Shown: positions 12,282 through 19,016 of the stretch, piece by piece
Layout of the letters: each line of letters begins with the position of its first letter
Position numbering within the stretch: the first letter of the stretch is position 1
DNA from: Planctomycetaceae bacterium
GTDB lineage: Bacteria > Planctomycetota > Planctomycetia > Pirellulales > Pirellulaceae
Direction: 5' to 3'
Assembly: GCA_002708345.1 (NCBI GenBank)
Contig: PANG01000057.1
Coordinates: 3,294-27,279 of the forward strand
Length of the DNA stretch: 23,986 nt
Notes under the pieces: generated by a model
Told to the model about the DNA's origin: nothing
The model's database searches: none
What the model saw: only the letters and a program-made list of their open reading frames with translations
Translations under genes and position numbers: made by a program

Positions 12282-12518
12282 ATGAAAGTGCATCTCCGCT
12301 ACTGCTCCGCTTGAAACTACGAGCCTCGGGCGGTCAGTCTGACCGCCAGGATCCTCGGTGAATACAAGCAACAGATTTCCAGCATGGAACTGGAACCGGC
12401 ATCGGGTGGCTGCTATGAAGTCACCGTCGATGGTGAACTGATCTATTCCAAGCTCGATACGGGTGAGTTCCCCGAGGACGATGCCATCGTGGCAGAAGTT
12501 GGAAGCCGGTTGGGCTAG
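12282..12518 (+). CDS. SelW-like (Rdx family) selenoprotein, in-frame UGA = Sec11
   Basis: A 78-residue protein if the TGA at 12312-12314 is read as selenocysteine. The first ten codons give MKVHLRYCSA, then U, then NYEPRAVSLTARILGEYKQQ and the remainder, ending at TAG 12516-12518. The Cys8-Ser-Ala-Sec11 (CxxU) motif at the end of the first strand, the NYEPRA helix start, the 'GCYEVTVDGELIYSK' strand and the 'TGEFPED' ending match the SelT/SelW/SelH thioredoxin-like family, whose members are thought to be redox proteins. ATG 12282 has GGAGGG at 12271-12276. A hairpin of SECIS type follows the UGA, and selB and selA are encoded ~3 kb downstream, so recoding is plausible. The gene would be missed or cut by standard callers. 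Its stop overlaps the convergent EF-P gene. A sequencing error replacing TGC/TGT is an alternative, but the hairpin argues against it. Confidence 0.9.
12324..12350 (+). promoter_or_regulatory. Bacterial SECIS element of the SelW-like gene
   Basis: An RNA hairpin inside the coding sequence. Eight perfect pairs (12329-12336 with 12340-12347) close a 3-base loop, G-T-C. Three more pairs (CCT 12324-12326 with AGG 12348-12350) form below a 2-base bulge. The loop G at 12337 is 23 bases after the UGA, which is where bacterial SECIS elements place their conserved apical-loop G. SelB's C-terminal domain would bind it to deliver Sec-tRNA. Confidence 0.8.
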
Positions 12519-13090
12519 CTTCCCTGGCTGGCGCGGGAGAGGAATTCCCCCGTGCGAGTGTCGACCTTGATTCGCTCGCCAAGTCGCAGGTACTCCGGAA
12601 CCTGGACGATCAATCCCGTTTCCAGCGTGGCAGGCTTGGTCCGCCCGGTCGCCGAGTTCCCCTTGACCCCGGGATCGCACTCGCTGATTGTCAATTCCAC
12701 GGTCGACGGAACCTGGACGCCGACACACTCCTCGTTGTAGATCAACCCGAGGATCCCCTCGAGTGACTCGGTCACGTATTGCATCTGCTCGACAACGAGT
12801 TCACGTTCCAGGGAGTACTGGCTGTAGTCCTGCTGGTCCATCAGGTGGAGATGGGTGGCATCGGAATACATGATCGAGACACCCCGCCGCTGAAAATCTG
12901 CTTCTTCGAGCGACTCGGTTCCCTTCAGCATGATATCGGTCTTCTGGCTGGTGAGCAGATTCCGGCCACGGAACTTGTAGAGCGTGGCTGCCCCGCGAGC
13001 CGAGGGAGACTGGACCGACATCGACTCAATAATCACTGGGGAACCTTCAAAGTTCACCACCGCCCCGTTCTTGATATCCTTGGCAAGCAT
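12515..13090 (-). CDS. efp: Elongation factor P family protein with EfpL/YeiP-like arginine tip
   Basis: A 191-aa EF-P family protein with the three beta-barrel domains: KOW-like N-terminal, OB, and C-terminal OB. The last carries DPGVKGNSATGRTKPATLETG and KVDTRTGEFLSRA. EF-P binds between the P and E sites and relieves stalling at proline runs. The loop that carries a modified Lys34 in E. coli EF-P reads SPSARGAATLYK here, with Arg32 at the tip. This is very like YeiP/EfpL (SPTARGAATLYK) and unlike canonical PGKGQ. ATG 13090 (MLAKDIKNGAVVNF) is preferred over upstream ATGs at 13105 and 13120. It is last of a minus-strand run proC - 76 aa - 161 aa - efp, 44 bases after the 161-aa gene. Its tail overlaps the selenoprotein tail. 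Confidence 0.93.
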   Translation of the reverse strand: MLAKDIKNGAVVNFEGSPVIIESMSVQSPSARGAATLYKFRGRNLLTSQKTDIMLKGTESLEEADFQRRGVSIMYSDATHLHLMDQQDYSQYSLERELVVEQMQYVTESLEGILGLIYNEECVGVQVPSTVELTISECDPGVKGNSATGRTKPATLETGLIVQVPEYLRLGERIKVDTRTGEFLSRASQGS

Positions 13091-13134
13091 TTCTTTTCCC
13101 TTCATCCAACAGCCAGTCACTGGCTACACCGGTG

Positions 13135-13620
13135 CTAGACAAACGTGCCAGACTGGGGATCCACCGCGACCCCCTGGCAAAGCCCACAGATCACTTCCGC
13201 GACGATCAATAATCCGCCTGGATCCATGAATTCATCATCCTCCTCGGCGAGGAAATCCTGAACGTGCTCAAAATGCAGGATATCGTAACGTGCATTACAG
13301 TGAGCCAGCCGGGCGAGTTTTTCGTCCTCCCCTGGCAACAGGTCCTCCTCGCTGATCTGCTCTCGCATTTGCTCGAGTTGCTCGGCAACTTCCTCTCCCT
13401 CGATAAAGGAAATATCCATCGCCGCGTTATCCAGCGGGGCAAGCAGGGTAAGTGACTCCAGTTGTAACTGGTCATTCTCGACCAGCGAATCCACGCTATA
13501 GCGATCTCCAAGCGCTGAGATCGCCTTCTTAAAGTCCTTCGTACTGGGGCGGTCTTCACTGGCAAACAGTACCAGGAAAGTCTCTCGCCAGCGGTACTCC
13601 GCATTTTCAAATAGGGACAT
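13135..13620 (-). CDS. Acidic hypothetical protein (161 aa)
   Basis: A soluble, strongly acidic protein (many Glu/Asp, for example EEDLLPGEDEK and AEEDDEFMDPGG) with no signal peptide or membrane segment. It begins MSLFENAEYRWRETFLVLF. This looks like a genuine domain: aromatic N-terminal strand, Leu-rich middle, then 'NARYDILHFEHV' and a Gly/Cys end (EVICGLCQG). ATG 13620 follows an AAGAAG purine stretch. It lies 44 bases upstream of the EF-P gene and 30 bases downstream of the 76-aa gene, so the three are likely co-transcribed. I do not recognise the family. The position suggests, but does not prove, a link with translation. Confidence 0.8.
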   Translation of the reverse strand: MSLFENAEYRWRETFLVLFASEDRPSTKDFKKAISALGDRYSVDSLVENDQLQLESLTLLAPLDNAAMDISFIEGEEVAEQLEQMREQISEEDLLPGEDEKLARLAHCNARYDILHFEHVQDFLAEEDDEFMDPGGLLIVAEVICGLCQGVAVDPQSGTFV

Positions 13621-13650
13621 GGATTTTCTTCTTCCAACCGGTTTCCCCGG

Positions 13651-13881
13651 TCAATTCCAGGATTCGTCGGATCCCTCTCGTCCTACCCAGTTCTCTAGTT
13701 CCTTGCAGACGTTATCTCGCTGTTCACGGTTCGCCCAGACCGATTCCCCTTGTTCCAGCCGCACCTCGTAACGCCCCTCGCAGTCACATTCCGGATCCCC
13801 ACAAAAATGGGGAACCTCGGAGACCCAGATGACGCGAAACAATGGCACTCGCTTGTCGTCAATGTTACAGAAAATAGACAT
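13651..13881 (-). CDS. Small cysteine-containing hypothetical protein (76 aa)
   Basis: A 76-aa protein starting MSIFCNIDDKRVPLFRVIWV. A central cluster, HFCGDPECDCEG, has three Cys plus a His close together, so a metal-binding or redox site is possible. A charged helical C-terminus follows (REQRDNVCKELENWVG). ATG 13881 is preferred over a longer start at 13932, because it has GACGAG upstream and a TACAAT -10-like hexamer lies 35-40 bases further up. It sits between proC and the 161-aa acidic gene on the same strand. The family is not recognised. Confidence 0.7.
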   Translation of the reverse strand: MSIFCNIDDKRVPLFRVIWVSEVPHFCGDPECDCEGRYEVRLEQGESVWANREQRDNVCKELENWVGREGSDESWN

Positions 13882-13915
13882 GCTCGTCGTTCGCATCCGT
13901 TGAAAGGGTGACCGT

Positions 13916-13921
13916 ATTGTA
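13916..13921 (-). promoter_or_regulatory. Candidate -10 element (TACAAT) for the 76-aa / 161-aa / efp unit
   Basis: On the minus strand the sequence reads GGTACAATACGG, in the 55-base gap between proC and the 76-aa gene. No good -35 hexamer sits upstream (that position falls in the proC 3' end). It would separate the EF-P unit transcriptionally from proC. Confidence 0.3.
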
Positions 13922-13936
13922 CCACCCAGCACTGGA

Positions 13937-14743
13937 TTACTGGCCGAGTTCCCTGGATCGCCTGGTTGCTGATTGAACCGCTGCCATCAGGGCTGCTTGC
14001 AGACCATGGTCGGCAAGTGATTGCAGGCCGGCAATTGTCGTCCCGCCGGGACTGGTCACCTGGTCCTTGAGCACCCCGGGATGTTCCCCGGTCTGCTGGA
14101 CCATGACAGCAGCGCCCAGGGTGGTCTGGACGGCCAGCTGGCTGGCGACATCACGAGGCAGGCCCTGGGCCACGCCGGCATCACTGAGCGCCTCGATGGC
14201 TGTATAGATGTAAGCGGGTCCTGAGCCGGAGAGACCGGTCACCGCATCCATCTGGTTTTCCTGGACCTGGATAGCAATTCCGACCGATTCCAGCAGGTCC
14301 TGAACCCGCTGGCAATCCTCGCTGCCAACCGCGTCGGTGCAGCTGAATGCGGATGCTCCCTGGCCAACAAGACAGGGGGTATTGGGCATCACCCGTATGA
14401 CCCGATCACTCCCCAACGCCTCGACAAGGCTGGCAAGCTGAATACCGGCGGCGATGGAAACCACCAGTGTCCCCGGGTTGATTTGACCAGCAAGTCTCTC
14501 CAGAACCACTGGCATGACCTGGGGTTTAACGGCCAGTAACAACAGCCCCGCCTCGGTCGCCACCGACCGCTCATCATCCAGTCCGCGGCTGCCAGGAACT
14601 GCTGCCTGAAAAGCAGTCGCCGCCTCGACAGAGGGATCAAAGAAAACGACATTCTCTCCCTCGACCAGCCCTGCCTGCAGAAATCCCCCGGCCAGGGCAC
14701 GGGCCATCTGGCCAGCTCCCACGATTCCAATTACTTGTGACAT
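13937..14743 (-). CDS. proC: Pyrroline-5-carboxylate reductase
   Basis: A 268-aa enzyme catalysing the last step of proline synthesis, 1-pyrroline-5-carboxylate to L-proline with NAD(P)H. The N-terminal Rossmann motif is IGIVGAGQMARALAGG at about residues 5-20. The middle shows LLAVKPQV and RVMPNTPCLVGQGASAF. The C-terminal dimer domain carries the family signature in GLSGSGPAYIY, DVASQLAVQTTLGAA and SPGGTTIAGLQSL. The length is normal. ATG 14743 has GGAG about 10 bases upstream. It is first in a minus-strand run that ends with the EF-P-like gene. An EF-P protein that helps polyproline synthesis next to a proline biosynthetic gene is an interesting but unproven association. Confidence 0.96.
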   Translation of the reverse strand: MSQVIGIVGAGQMARALAGGFLQAGLVEGENVVFFDPSVEAATAFQAAVPGSRGLDDERSVATEAGLLLLAVKPQVMPVVLERLAGQINPGTLVVSIAAGIQLASLVEALGSDRVIRVMPNTPCLVGQGASAFSCTDAVGSEDCQRVQDLLESVGIAIQVQENQMDAVTGLSGSGPAYIYTAIEALSDAGVAQGLPRDVASQLAVQTTLGAAVMVQQTGEHPGVLKDQVTSPGGTTIAGLQSLADHGLQAALMAAVQSATRRSRELGQ

Positions 14744-14843
14744 TGTTCATTCTCCATTCCCCCACCCGGGGGGATTCTCCTTTCTATGCTAGGCCAAACC
14801 GCCGTGGGGAGGAAGAAGGGAATATCCATCTGGACGCTCCCGG

Positions 14844-14849
14844 TACAAT
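14844..14849 (+). promoter_or_regulatory. Candidate -10 element (TACAAT) for the exported protein gene at 14917
   Basis: The sequence CGGTACAATCTGG lies 68 bases upstream of the ATG at 14917, in the divergent region between proC and that gene. There is no consensus -35 at 17 bases. Weak support from the hexamer and position only. Confidence 0.3.
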
Positions 14850-14916
14850 CTGGGAGACTCCCGCACTCTCAGGAATCAGCGGTCATGCACGAAGGAAAAA
14901 GGAAGAGGAAAAAAAG

Positions 14917-15357
14917 ATGCGTATTCGTCTCCTGCTCGTAATCTCCGTGGCAAGCTGTGGACTCTTACTTGGACCGACCGCCGAGGCCGGAGATAGCTGG
15001 CTTCCCCGCGTTTCCCTTGTTCCCAGCTGGGCGAAATTGCCCCCACCGCCGACACCGGAACAATGCTGGAATGGCTTCAGGCGCAGCAGTGAGGAACTGG
15101 TCAGTTCCACCATCGCTTTCCCCGGGAAAGTGCTGACCGGTACCCGCGACCTCCTGGTTCCCTGGGCTCGTCCCAAGCCAAAACCGGCTGTCCGGCCACA
15201 GGTGACCGGTTCACGTGGATTCACGACGCGTGGTGAGACGACGACCCGTTCCTCATCATGGTCGATTTTCTCCATCCCCTCCTGGATGCAGAAACCCGAG
15301 CCCTCGCGGCCCAGTTCCACGATCCAGGGATTCCTTGGGCAGCCGCGGGTGGACTAG
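14917..15357 (+). CDS. Exported hypothetical protein, Pro/Ser/Thr-rich (146 aa)
   Basis: A 146-aa protein with a clear Sec signal peptide: MRIRLLLVIS, a hydrophobic core, and a predicted cut after TAEA at residue 24. The mature part is basic and rich in Pro, Ser, Thr and Arg (PKPKPAVRPQV, ETTTRSSSWS). It ends PSSTIQGFLGQPRVD, a short C-terminal motif that looks conserved among planctomycete secreted proteins as far as I recall. The frame is open 60 codons upstream, but ATG 14917 is chosen for the signal peptide and the preceding GGAAGAGGA purine stretch. It lies 126 bases upstream of selB on the same strand. The function is unknown and a role in selenium use is not implied. Confidence 0.8.
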   Translation: MRIRLLLVISVASCGLLLGPTAEAGDSWLPRVSLVPSWAKLPPPPTPEQCWNGFRRSSEELVSSTIAFPGKVLTGTRDLLVPWARPKPKPAVRPQVTGSRGFTTRGETTTRSSSWSIFSIPSWMQKPEPSRPSSTIQGFLGQPRVD

Positions 15358-15405
15358 TCACCGGGCGACAATCTCTCCACCGCTGTCAATGGCAGCTGAA
15401 CCAGA

Positions 15406-15420
15406 TCATGTTATACATGA
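15406..15420. promoter_or_regulatory. Perfect palindrome upstream of selB, possible operator
   Basis: TCATGTTATACATGA has 6-bp arms (TCATGT / ACATGA) around TAT, and lies 64 bases before the selB start in a 126-base gap. It includes a TTATAC that could act as a -10 hexamer. A binding site for a dimeric regulator is possible. Chance is also possible at this length. Confidence 0.35.
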
Positions 15421-15483
15421 GCATGCTGGAGCGAGGGACACGTGGTTCCCGTCCACCGATTGCTGGTTCGTTGATACTCGGTC

Positions 15484-17412
15484 ATGATCACCGACCTTAT
15501 CCTGGGTACTGCCGGTCATATTGATCATGGCAAGACCGCGCTGATACGCCGACTCACCGGTGTCGATACCGATCGACTGCCCGAAGAAAAGAAACGGGGC
15601 ATCACGATCGAGCTGGGTTACGCCCATCTTGAGCTCCCTCCGTTCAAGCTTGGCATCGTGGACGTTCCAGGTCATGAACGATTCGTCCGCAACATGCTCT
15701 CGGGGGCAACCGGCATGGACCTGGCGATGCTGGTCATCGCCGCCGACGACTCGATCAACCAGCAGACCCGTGAACACCTGGACATTCTCCGCCTCTTGAG
15801 ACTTCCAGCCGGGGTCATCGTGATCACCAAGTGCGACCTGGTGGAAGAAGACTGGCTGGAACTTGTCAGCGACGAGGCCCGGCAACTCTGCCAGGGAACA
15901 TTCCTGGAAGATGCTCCGCTGGTCCAGACCAGTGCCGAGACCGGCCAGGGATTTGACCAGTTGCGTGCCCGGTTGCTGGAAGCCTGCGAACAGGTGGCCA
16001 GCCGGTACGACGAGGAGGCACTGGCTGGCCCTTTCCGGATGGCGATTGACCGGGTCTTCACGATGGCAGGGCACGGGACGGTTGTCACTGGCAGCGTGAC
16101 CTCCGGAACCGCCAAGCTGGGGGATTCCCTGGTAATTGAGCCGGGTCATCTCGAGGTCCGGGTGCGTGGCCTGCAAAACCACGACGACTCGGTGGAGAGC
16201 ATCCAGCGAGGTCAGCGGGCAGCGATCAACCTGGCAGGCATTCACCATGATGAATTAGGCCGGGGGCAGGAACTTGCTTCCCCCTCTCACCTCGAGGCCG
16301 ACACCCTGGTGACCGCCCGGCTGGAAATGCTCCCCCGGCTCGCCCGCCCACTGAAAGACCGGGCCACTGTCCGCCTGCACCTGGGAACGGCCGAGATCAA
16401 CAGCACGGTAAAACTGCTGAACAAGGAGAGGCTGGAAACAGGAGAGGAAGGACTTGTCCAGTTTTACCTGCGTGAGCCGGCAGTCAGCGTCTGGGGGCAG
16501 CCCTTCGTGCTCCGCACGGAGTCCCCGATGGTGACAATCGGTGGCGGCACGATCCTGGATCCGGCAGCGAGCAAGCTGCGGAATGTCGACGCCGAGGTGC
16601 TCGAACAAGTACAGCTCCTCGATTCATCGGAGCCACTGGAGCGAGCGGCCGCAGCCTGCTTTGTGACCGGCCTGAAAGAGCTTACCGTAGAACAACTTCC
16701 CTGGCGTACCGGCCTGCATGATATCACGTTACTCGACCGCCTCGTGGAAGCAGGGACTCTCTGGGAGATCCCGGTTTCTCCTACCCGCACCGAGCGGATC
16801 CATGTCAGGGCACTCGACAGGTTCTGGGACCGGATGGAATCGACGCTCCAGAAGATGCACGAGGCGGAACCACTTCGCACCCGTTTTGAAAGAGACCGGT
16901 TCCTCAGCCGCTTCGAATACGTCGGCAACGAGATCCTGCTGCGTGCCATGCTTGAGCGGTTTTCCAAGCAGGATCGCATCGTGCTGGAGGAGCGAACGAT
17001 CGGGCTCAAGGGGAGGGGACCGAAGCTCTCTCGCAACGAACAGCTGCTGCTACGGGACCTGGTAAGCCAGTACCAGCAGGCCGGGATTGAAACCCCATCG
17101 GTCAAGCAGCTCACTGCATCCGCTGCCCGGCTGCAATCCTCCGTGCCCGAGCTGATTGCCCTGGCCGCTGCCAACGGCGAGCTGGTCCAGGTCACAGAGG
17201 AGTACTATCTGCATGTCGATACCGAGCAGGCATTACGCGATCAACTGGCAACAGCGATGGTGGGCGGGGAGGGGCAGGCGATGAGTGACATACGTGACAT
17301 CCTGCAAACAACCCGCAAATTCGCCGTTCCCTTGTGTGAATATCTGGATCGTGTCGATTTTACGCGTCGCCAGGGAGATCTCAGGTACCTCAAGCAGGCC
17401 AGTGACACTTGA
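15484..17412 (+). CDS. selB: Selenocysteine-specific elongation factor SelB
   Basis: A 642-aa translational GTPase that carries Sec-tRNA(Sec) to the ribosome at UGA codons marked by a SECIS hairpin. The G domain shows G1 GTAGHIDHGKTAL (8-20), with the extended HIDHGKT typical of SelB, then G2 GITIELGYA (39-47), G3 DVPGHE (60-65) and G4 TKCD (115-118). EF-Tu-like beta-barrel domains follow (MAGHGTVVTGSVTSG). The C-terminal half, about 370-640, is the tandem winged-helix region that binds the SECIS RNA, ending VPLCEYLDRVDFTRRQGDLRYL. E. coli SelB is slightly shorter (614 aa). It begins 126 bases after the exported-protein gene, and selA follows 80 bases downstream. Confidence 0.97.
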   Translation: MITDLILGTAGHIDHGKTALIRRLTGVDTDRLPEEKKRGITIELGYAHLELPPFKLGIVDVPGHERFVRNMLSGATGMDLAMLVIAADDSINQQTREHLDILRLLRLPAGVIVITKCDLVEEDWLELVSDEARQLCQGTFLEDAPLVQTSAETGQGFDQLRARLLEACEQVASRYDEEALAGPFRMAIDRVFTMAGHGTVVTGSVTSGTAKLGDSLVIEPGHLEVRVRGLQNHDDSVESIQRGQRAAINLAGIHHDELGRGQELASPSHLEADTLVTARLEMLPRLARPLKDRATVRLHLGTAEINSTVKLLNKERLETGEEGLVQFYLREPAVSVWGQPFVLRTESPMVTIGGGTILDPAASKLRNVDAEVLEQVQLLDSSEPLERAAAACFVTGLKELTVEQLPWRTGLHDITLLDRLVEAGTLWEIPVSPTRTERIHVRALDRFWDRMESTLQKMHEAEPLRTRFERDRFLSRFEYVGNEILLRAMLERFSKQDRIVLEERTIGLKGRGPKLSRNEQLLLRDLVSQYQQAGIETPSVKQLTASAARLQSSVPELIALAAANGELVQVTEEYYLHVDTEQALRDQLATAMVGGEGQAMSDIRDILQTTRKFAVPLCEYLDRVDFTRRQGDLRYLKQASDT

Positions 17413-17492
17413 TCCATTGCCTGCTGGGGTCGAAGATGGAAGAAGTCGAAACGCGGTCGATTTTCTCCCCCCCCCTCTCTCCCTCCATGCCG

Positions 17493-18887
17493 ATGTCGTC
17501 CGAGCTGAGAAATATCCCTGCTGTGAACGAGCTGCTGCAGCACCCGCTGCTGGTGGAACTGATCCAGCTGCATGGTCCGCAGGTCGTCACGCGACATCTC
17601 CGGCAACACCTTGACCTGCTCCGCAACCAGCTTCTTGCCGATTCTGGACAACCAGCAACGACAAGCGATGCGATTGTCATCGAGGTCATTGAGCGAGTTG
17701 GAAAGGGGGAGCTTCCCTCACTGCGACCTGTCATCAATGCCACCGGTATCCTGCTCCATACCGGCCTGGGCCGGGCACCGCTGGCGACAGAAGCGTGCGA
17801 GGCAATTCAACAGATTGCGCGCGGCTATGCCAGCGTGGAAGTCGACCTGGAAAGCGGAAAGCGTTCACAACGAGTGACAGCGGTCGAGTCCCTGATCCTG
17901 CGACTGGTCGGCGGGGAGGCTGCTGCCGTCGTGAACAATAACGCCGGTGCCACGGTACTGGCACTTGCCGCCCTGGCTGCCAACCGGGAAGTGATCGTGT
18001 CCCGTGGCCAGCTGGTTGAAATTGGCGGAAGTTTTCGCATGCCGGACGTGATGGCAGCCAGCGGGGCAATCATGCGGGAAGTCGGCACTACCAACAAGAC
18101 ACACCTGGAGGACTATCGCCGCGCGATCAATGATCAGACGGGCGCCCTGGTGCGGGTGCACACCAGCAATTACCGGATCGAGGGATTCAGCCAGTCGGTC
18201 TCGCTCGAACAGCTCGTCTCACTTGCCGGCGAGCATGGTTTGCCGGTAATTGACGATATTGGATCTGGTGCACTTTATGATTACGCGGAATTCGGTATCG
18301 GCGATGAACCCCTTGCTGCCCGCAGCCTGGAGGCCGGAGCCGACATCGTGCTGTTCAGCGGCGACAAGCTGCTGGGAGGGCCGCAATGCGGCATCCTGGT
18401 CGGCCGTGCTGACTTGATCAAGACCATCAGCAGCCATCCCCTGATGCGAGCACTCCGTGTCGACAAGATCACGCTGGCTGCACTGGCCGCCACGCTGCGA
18501 ATCTACCAGGATCCCGCTGCTGCTGCCGAACGGATTCCACTGCTTCGGTTGCTCTCCACTCCACTTGCCGTGCTCCAGGAACGCGCCGAGACGCTGGCTG
18601 GCCAGCTGGAAGGACTCGATGGTCTGGAAGCCGCCGAGCCCCAGCTGGACTCGACCTTCCTGGGAGGTGGCTCGGTTCCCACCCAGAAAATTGAGACCTG
18701 GTCGGTTGCGATTTCCCCTGCAGGGTGCTCGGTAGACGAGCTCGCCAGCCTGCTCCGCAAGGGAAACCCGGCAATCATGGGCCGGGTGCACCAGGATCGC
18801 CTGGTGCTTGACATGCGATCCGTCTTCCCAGAACAGGATGAACTGCTTGCCGGAATACTTCGGCAGATCCTCTCCACAGCAGGTTAG
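17493..18887 (+). CDS. selA: L-seryl-tRNA(Sec) selenium transferase SelA
   Basis: A 464-aa PLP-dependent enzyme that converts Ser-tRNA(Sec) to Sec-tRNA(Sec) using selenophosphate. Motifs: INATGILLHTGLGRAPL near residue 81, VNNNAGATVLALAALA, the EVGTTNKTHLEDY loop, IDDIGSGALYDY, and the PLP lysine in FSGDKLLGGPQCGILVG (Lys292, matching Lys295 in E. coli). The frame is open back to TTG 17409, overlapping selB, and has an ATG at 17436. ATG 17493 (MSSELRNIPAVNELL) is chosen because it aligns with the family N-terminus and gives the 463-464-aa length of E. coli SelA. No Shine-Dalgarno precedes it; a pyrimidine tract does, so the start is not certain. It is probably co-transcribed with selB. Confidence 0.96.
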   Translation: MSSELRNIPAVNELLQHPLLVELIQLHGPQVVTRHLRQHLDLLRNQLLADSGQPATTSDAIVIEVIERVGKGELPSLRPVINATGILLHTGLGRAPLATEACEAIQQIARGYASVEVDLESGKRSQRVTAVESLILRLVGGEAAAVVNNNAGATVLALAALAANREVIVSRGQLVEIGGSFRMPDVMAASGAIMREVGTTNKTHLEDYRRAINDQTGALVRVHTSNYRIEGFSQSVSLEQLVSLAGEHGLPVIDDIGSGALYDYAEFGIGDEPLAARSLEAGADIVLFSGDKLLGGPQCGILVGRADLIKTISSHPLMRALRVDKITLAALAATLRIYQDPAAAAERIPLLRLLSTPLAVLQERAETLAGQLEGLDGLEAAEPQLDSTFLGGGSVPTQKIETWSVAISPAGCSVDELASLLRKGNPAIMGRVHQDRLVLDMRSVFPEQDELLAGILRQILSTAG

Positions 18888-18968
18888 TTTCCCCCAATGG
18901 CTTCCCCTCCGGCGGACGCCTGCCATAGAATGAAGTCATCTATTTGAGGTTCCCAGCACTCCCTTTCC

Positions 18969-18987
18969 TCCTGCCCAACAGGCAGGA
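18969..18987 (+). repeat. Hairpin between selA and the next gene
   Basis: TCCTGCC / GGCAGGA form a perfect 7-bp stem with loop CAACA, 29 bases before the ATG at 19017. No T-run follows. It could be a weak terminator remnant or a leader hairpin. The rest of the 129-base gap shows no clear promoter and no tRNA I can fold convincingly. Confidence 0.4.
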
Positions 18988-19016
18988 TGCATTGCCCCCC
19001 AAATGAACGGCTAAAC

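Noticed and set aside
12312..12314. The TGA as a sequencing error of a TGC/TGT cysteine codon
   Set aside because: A SECIS-like hairpin at the right distance and nearby selA/selB make recoding the better explanation, though read data would settle it.
12240..12728. Minus-strand open frame spanning the selenoprotein and the EF-P 3' end
   Set aside because: Antisense to the SelW-like gene and out of frame with the EF-P gene; no domain content.
15258..15524. 88-codon open frame bridging the exported-protein gene and selB
   Set aside because: Overlaps both genes out of frame, has no convincing ribosome binding site and no recognisable domain.
18888..19016. Possible tRNA-Sec (selC) on either strand downstream of selA, with a TCA on the minus strand in a loop closed by ATAGA/TCTAT
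   Set aside because: The loop would be nine bases and no acceptor stem, T-arm (GGTTCGA-like) or long variable arm could be paired. Not reported as a tRNA.
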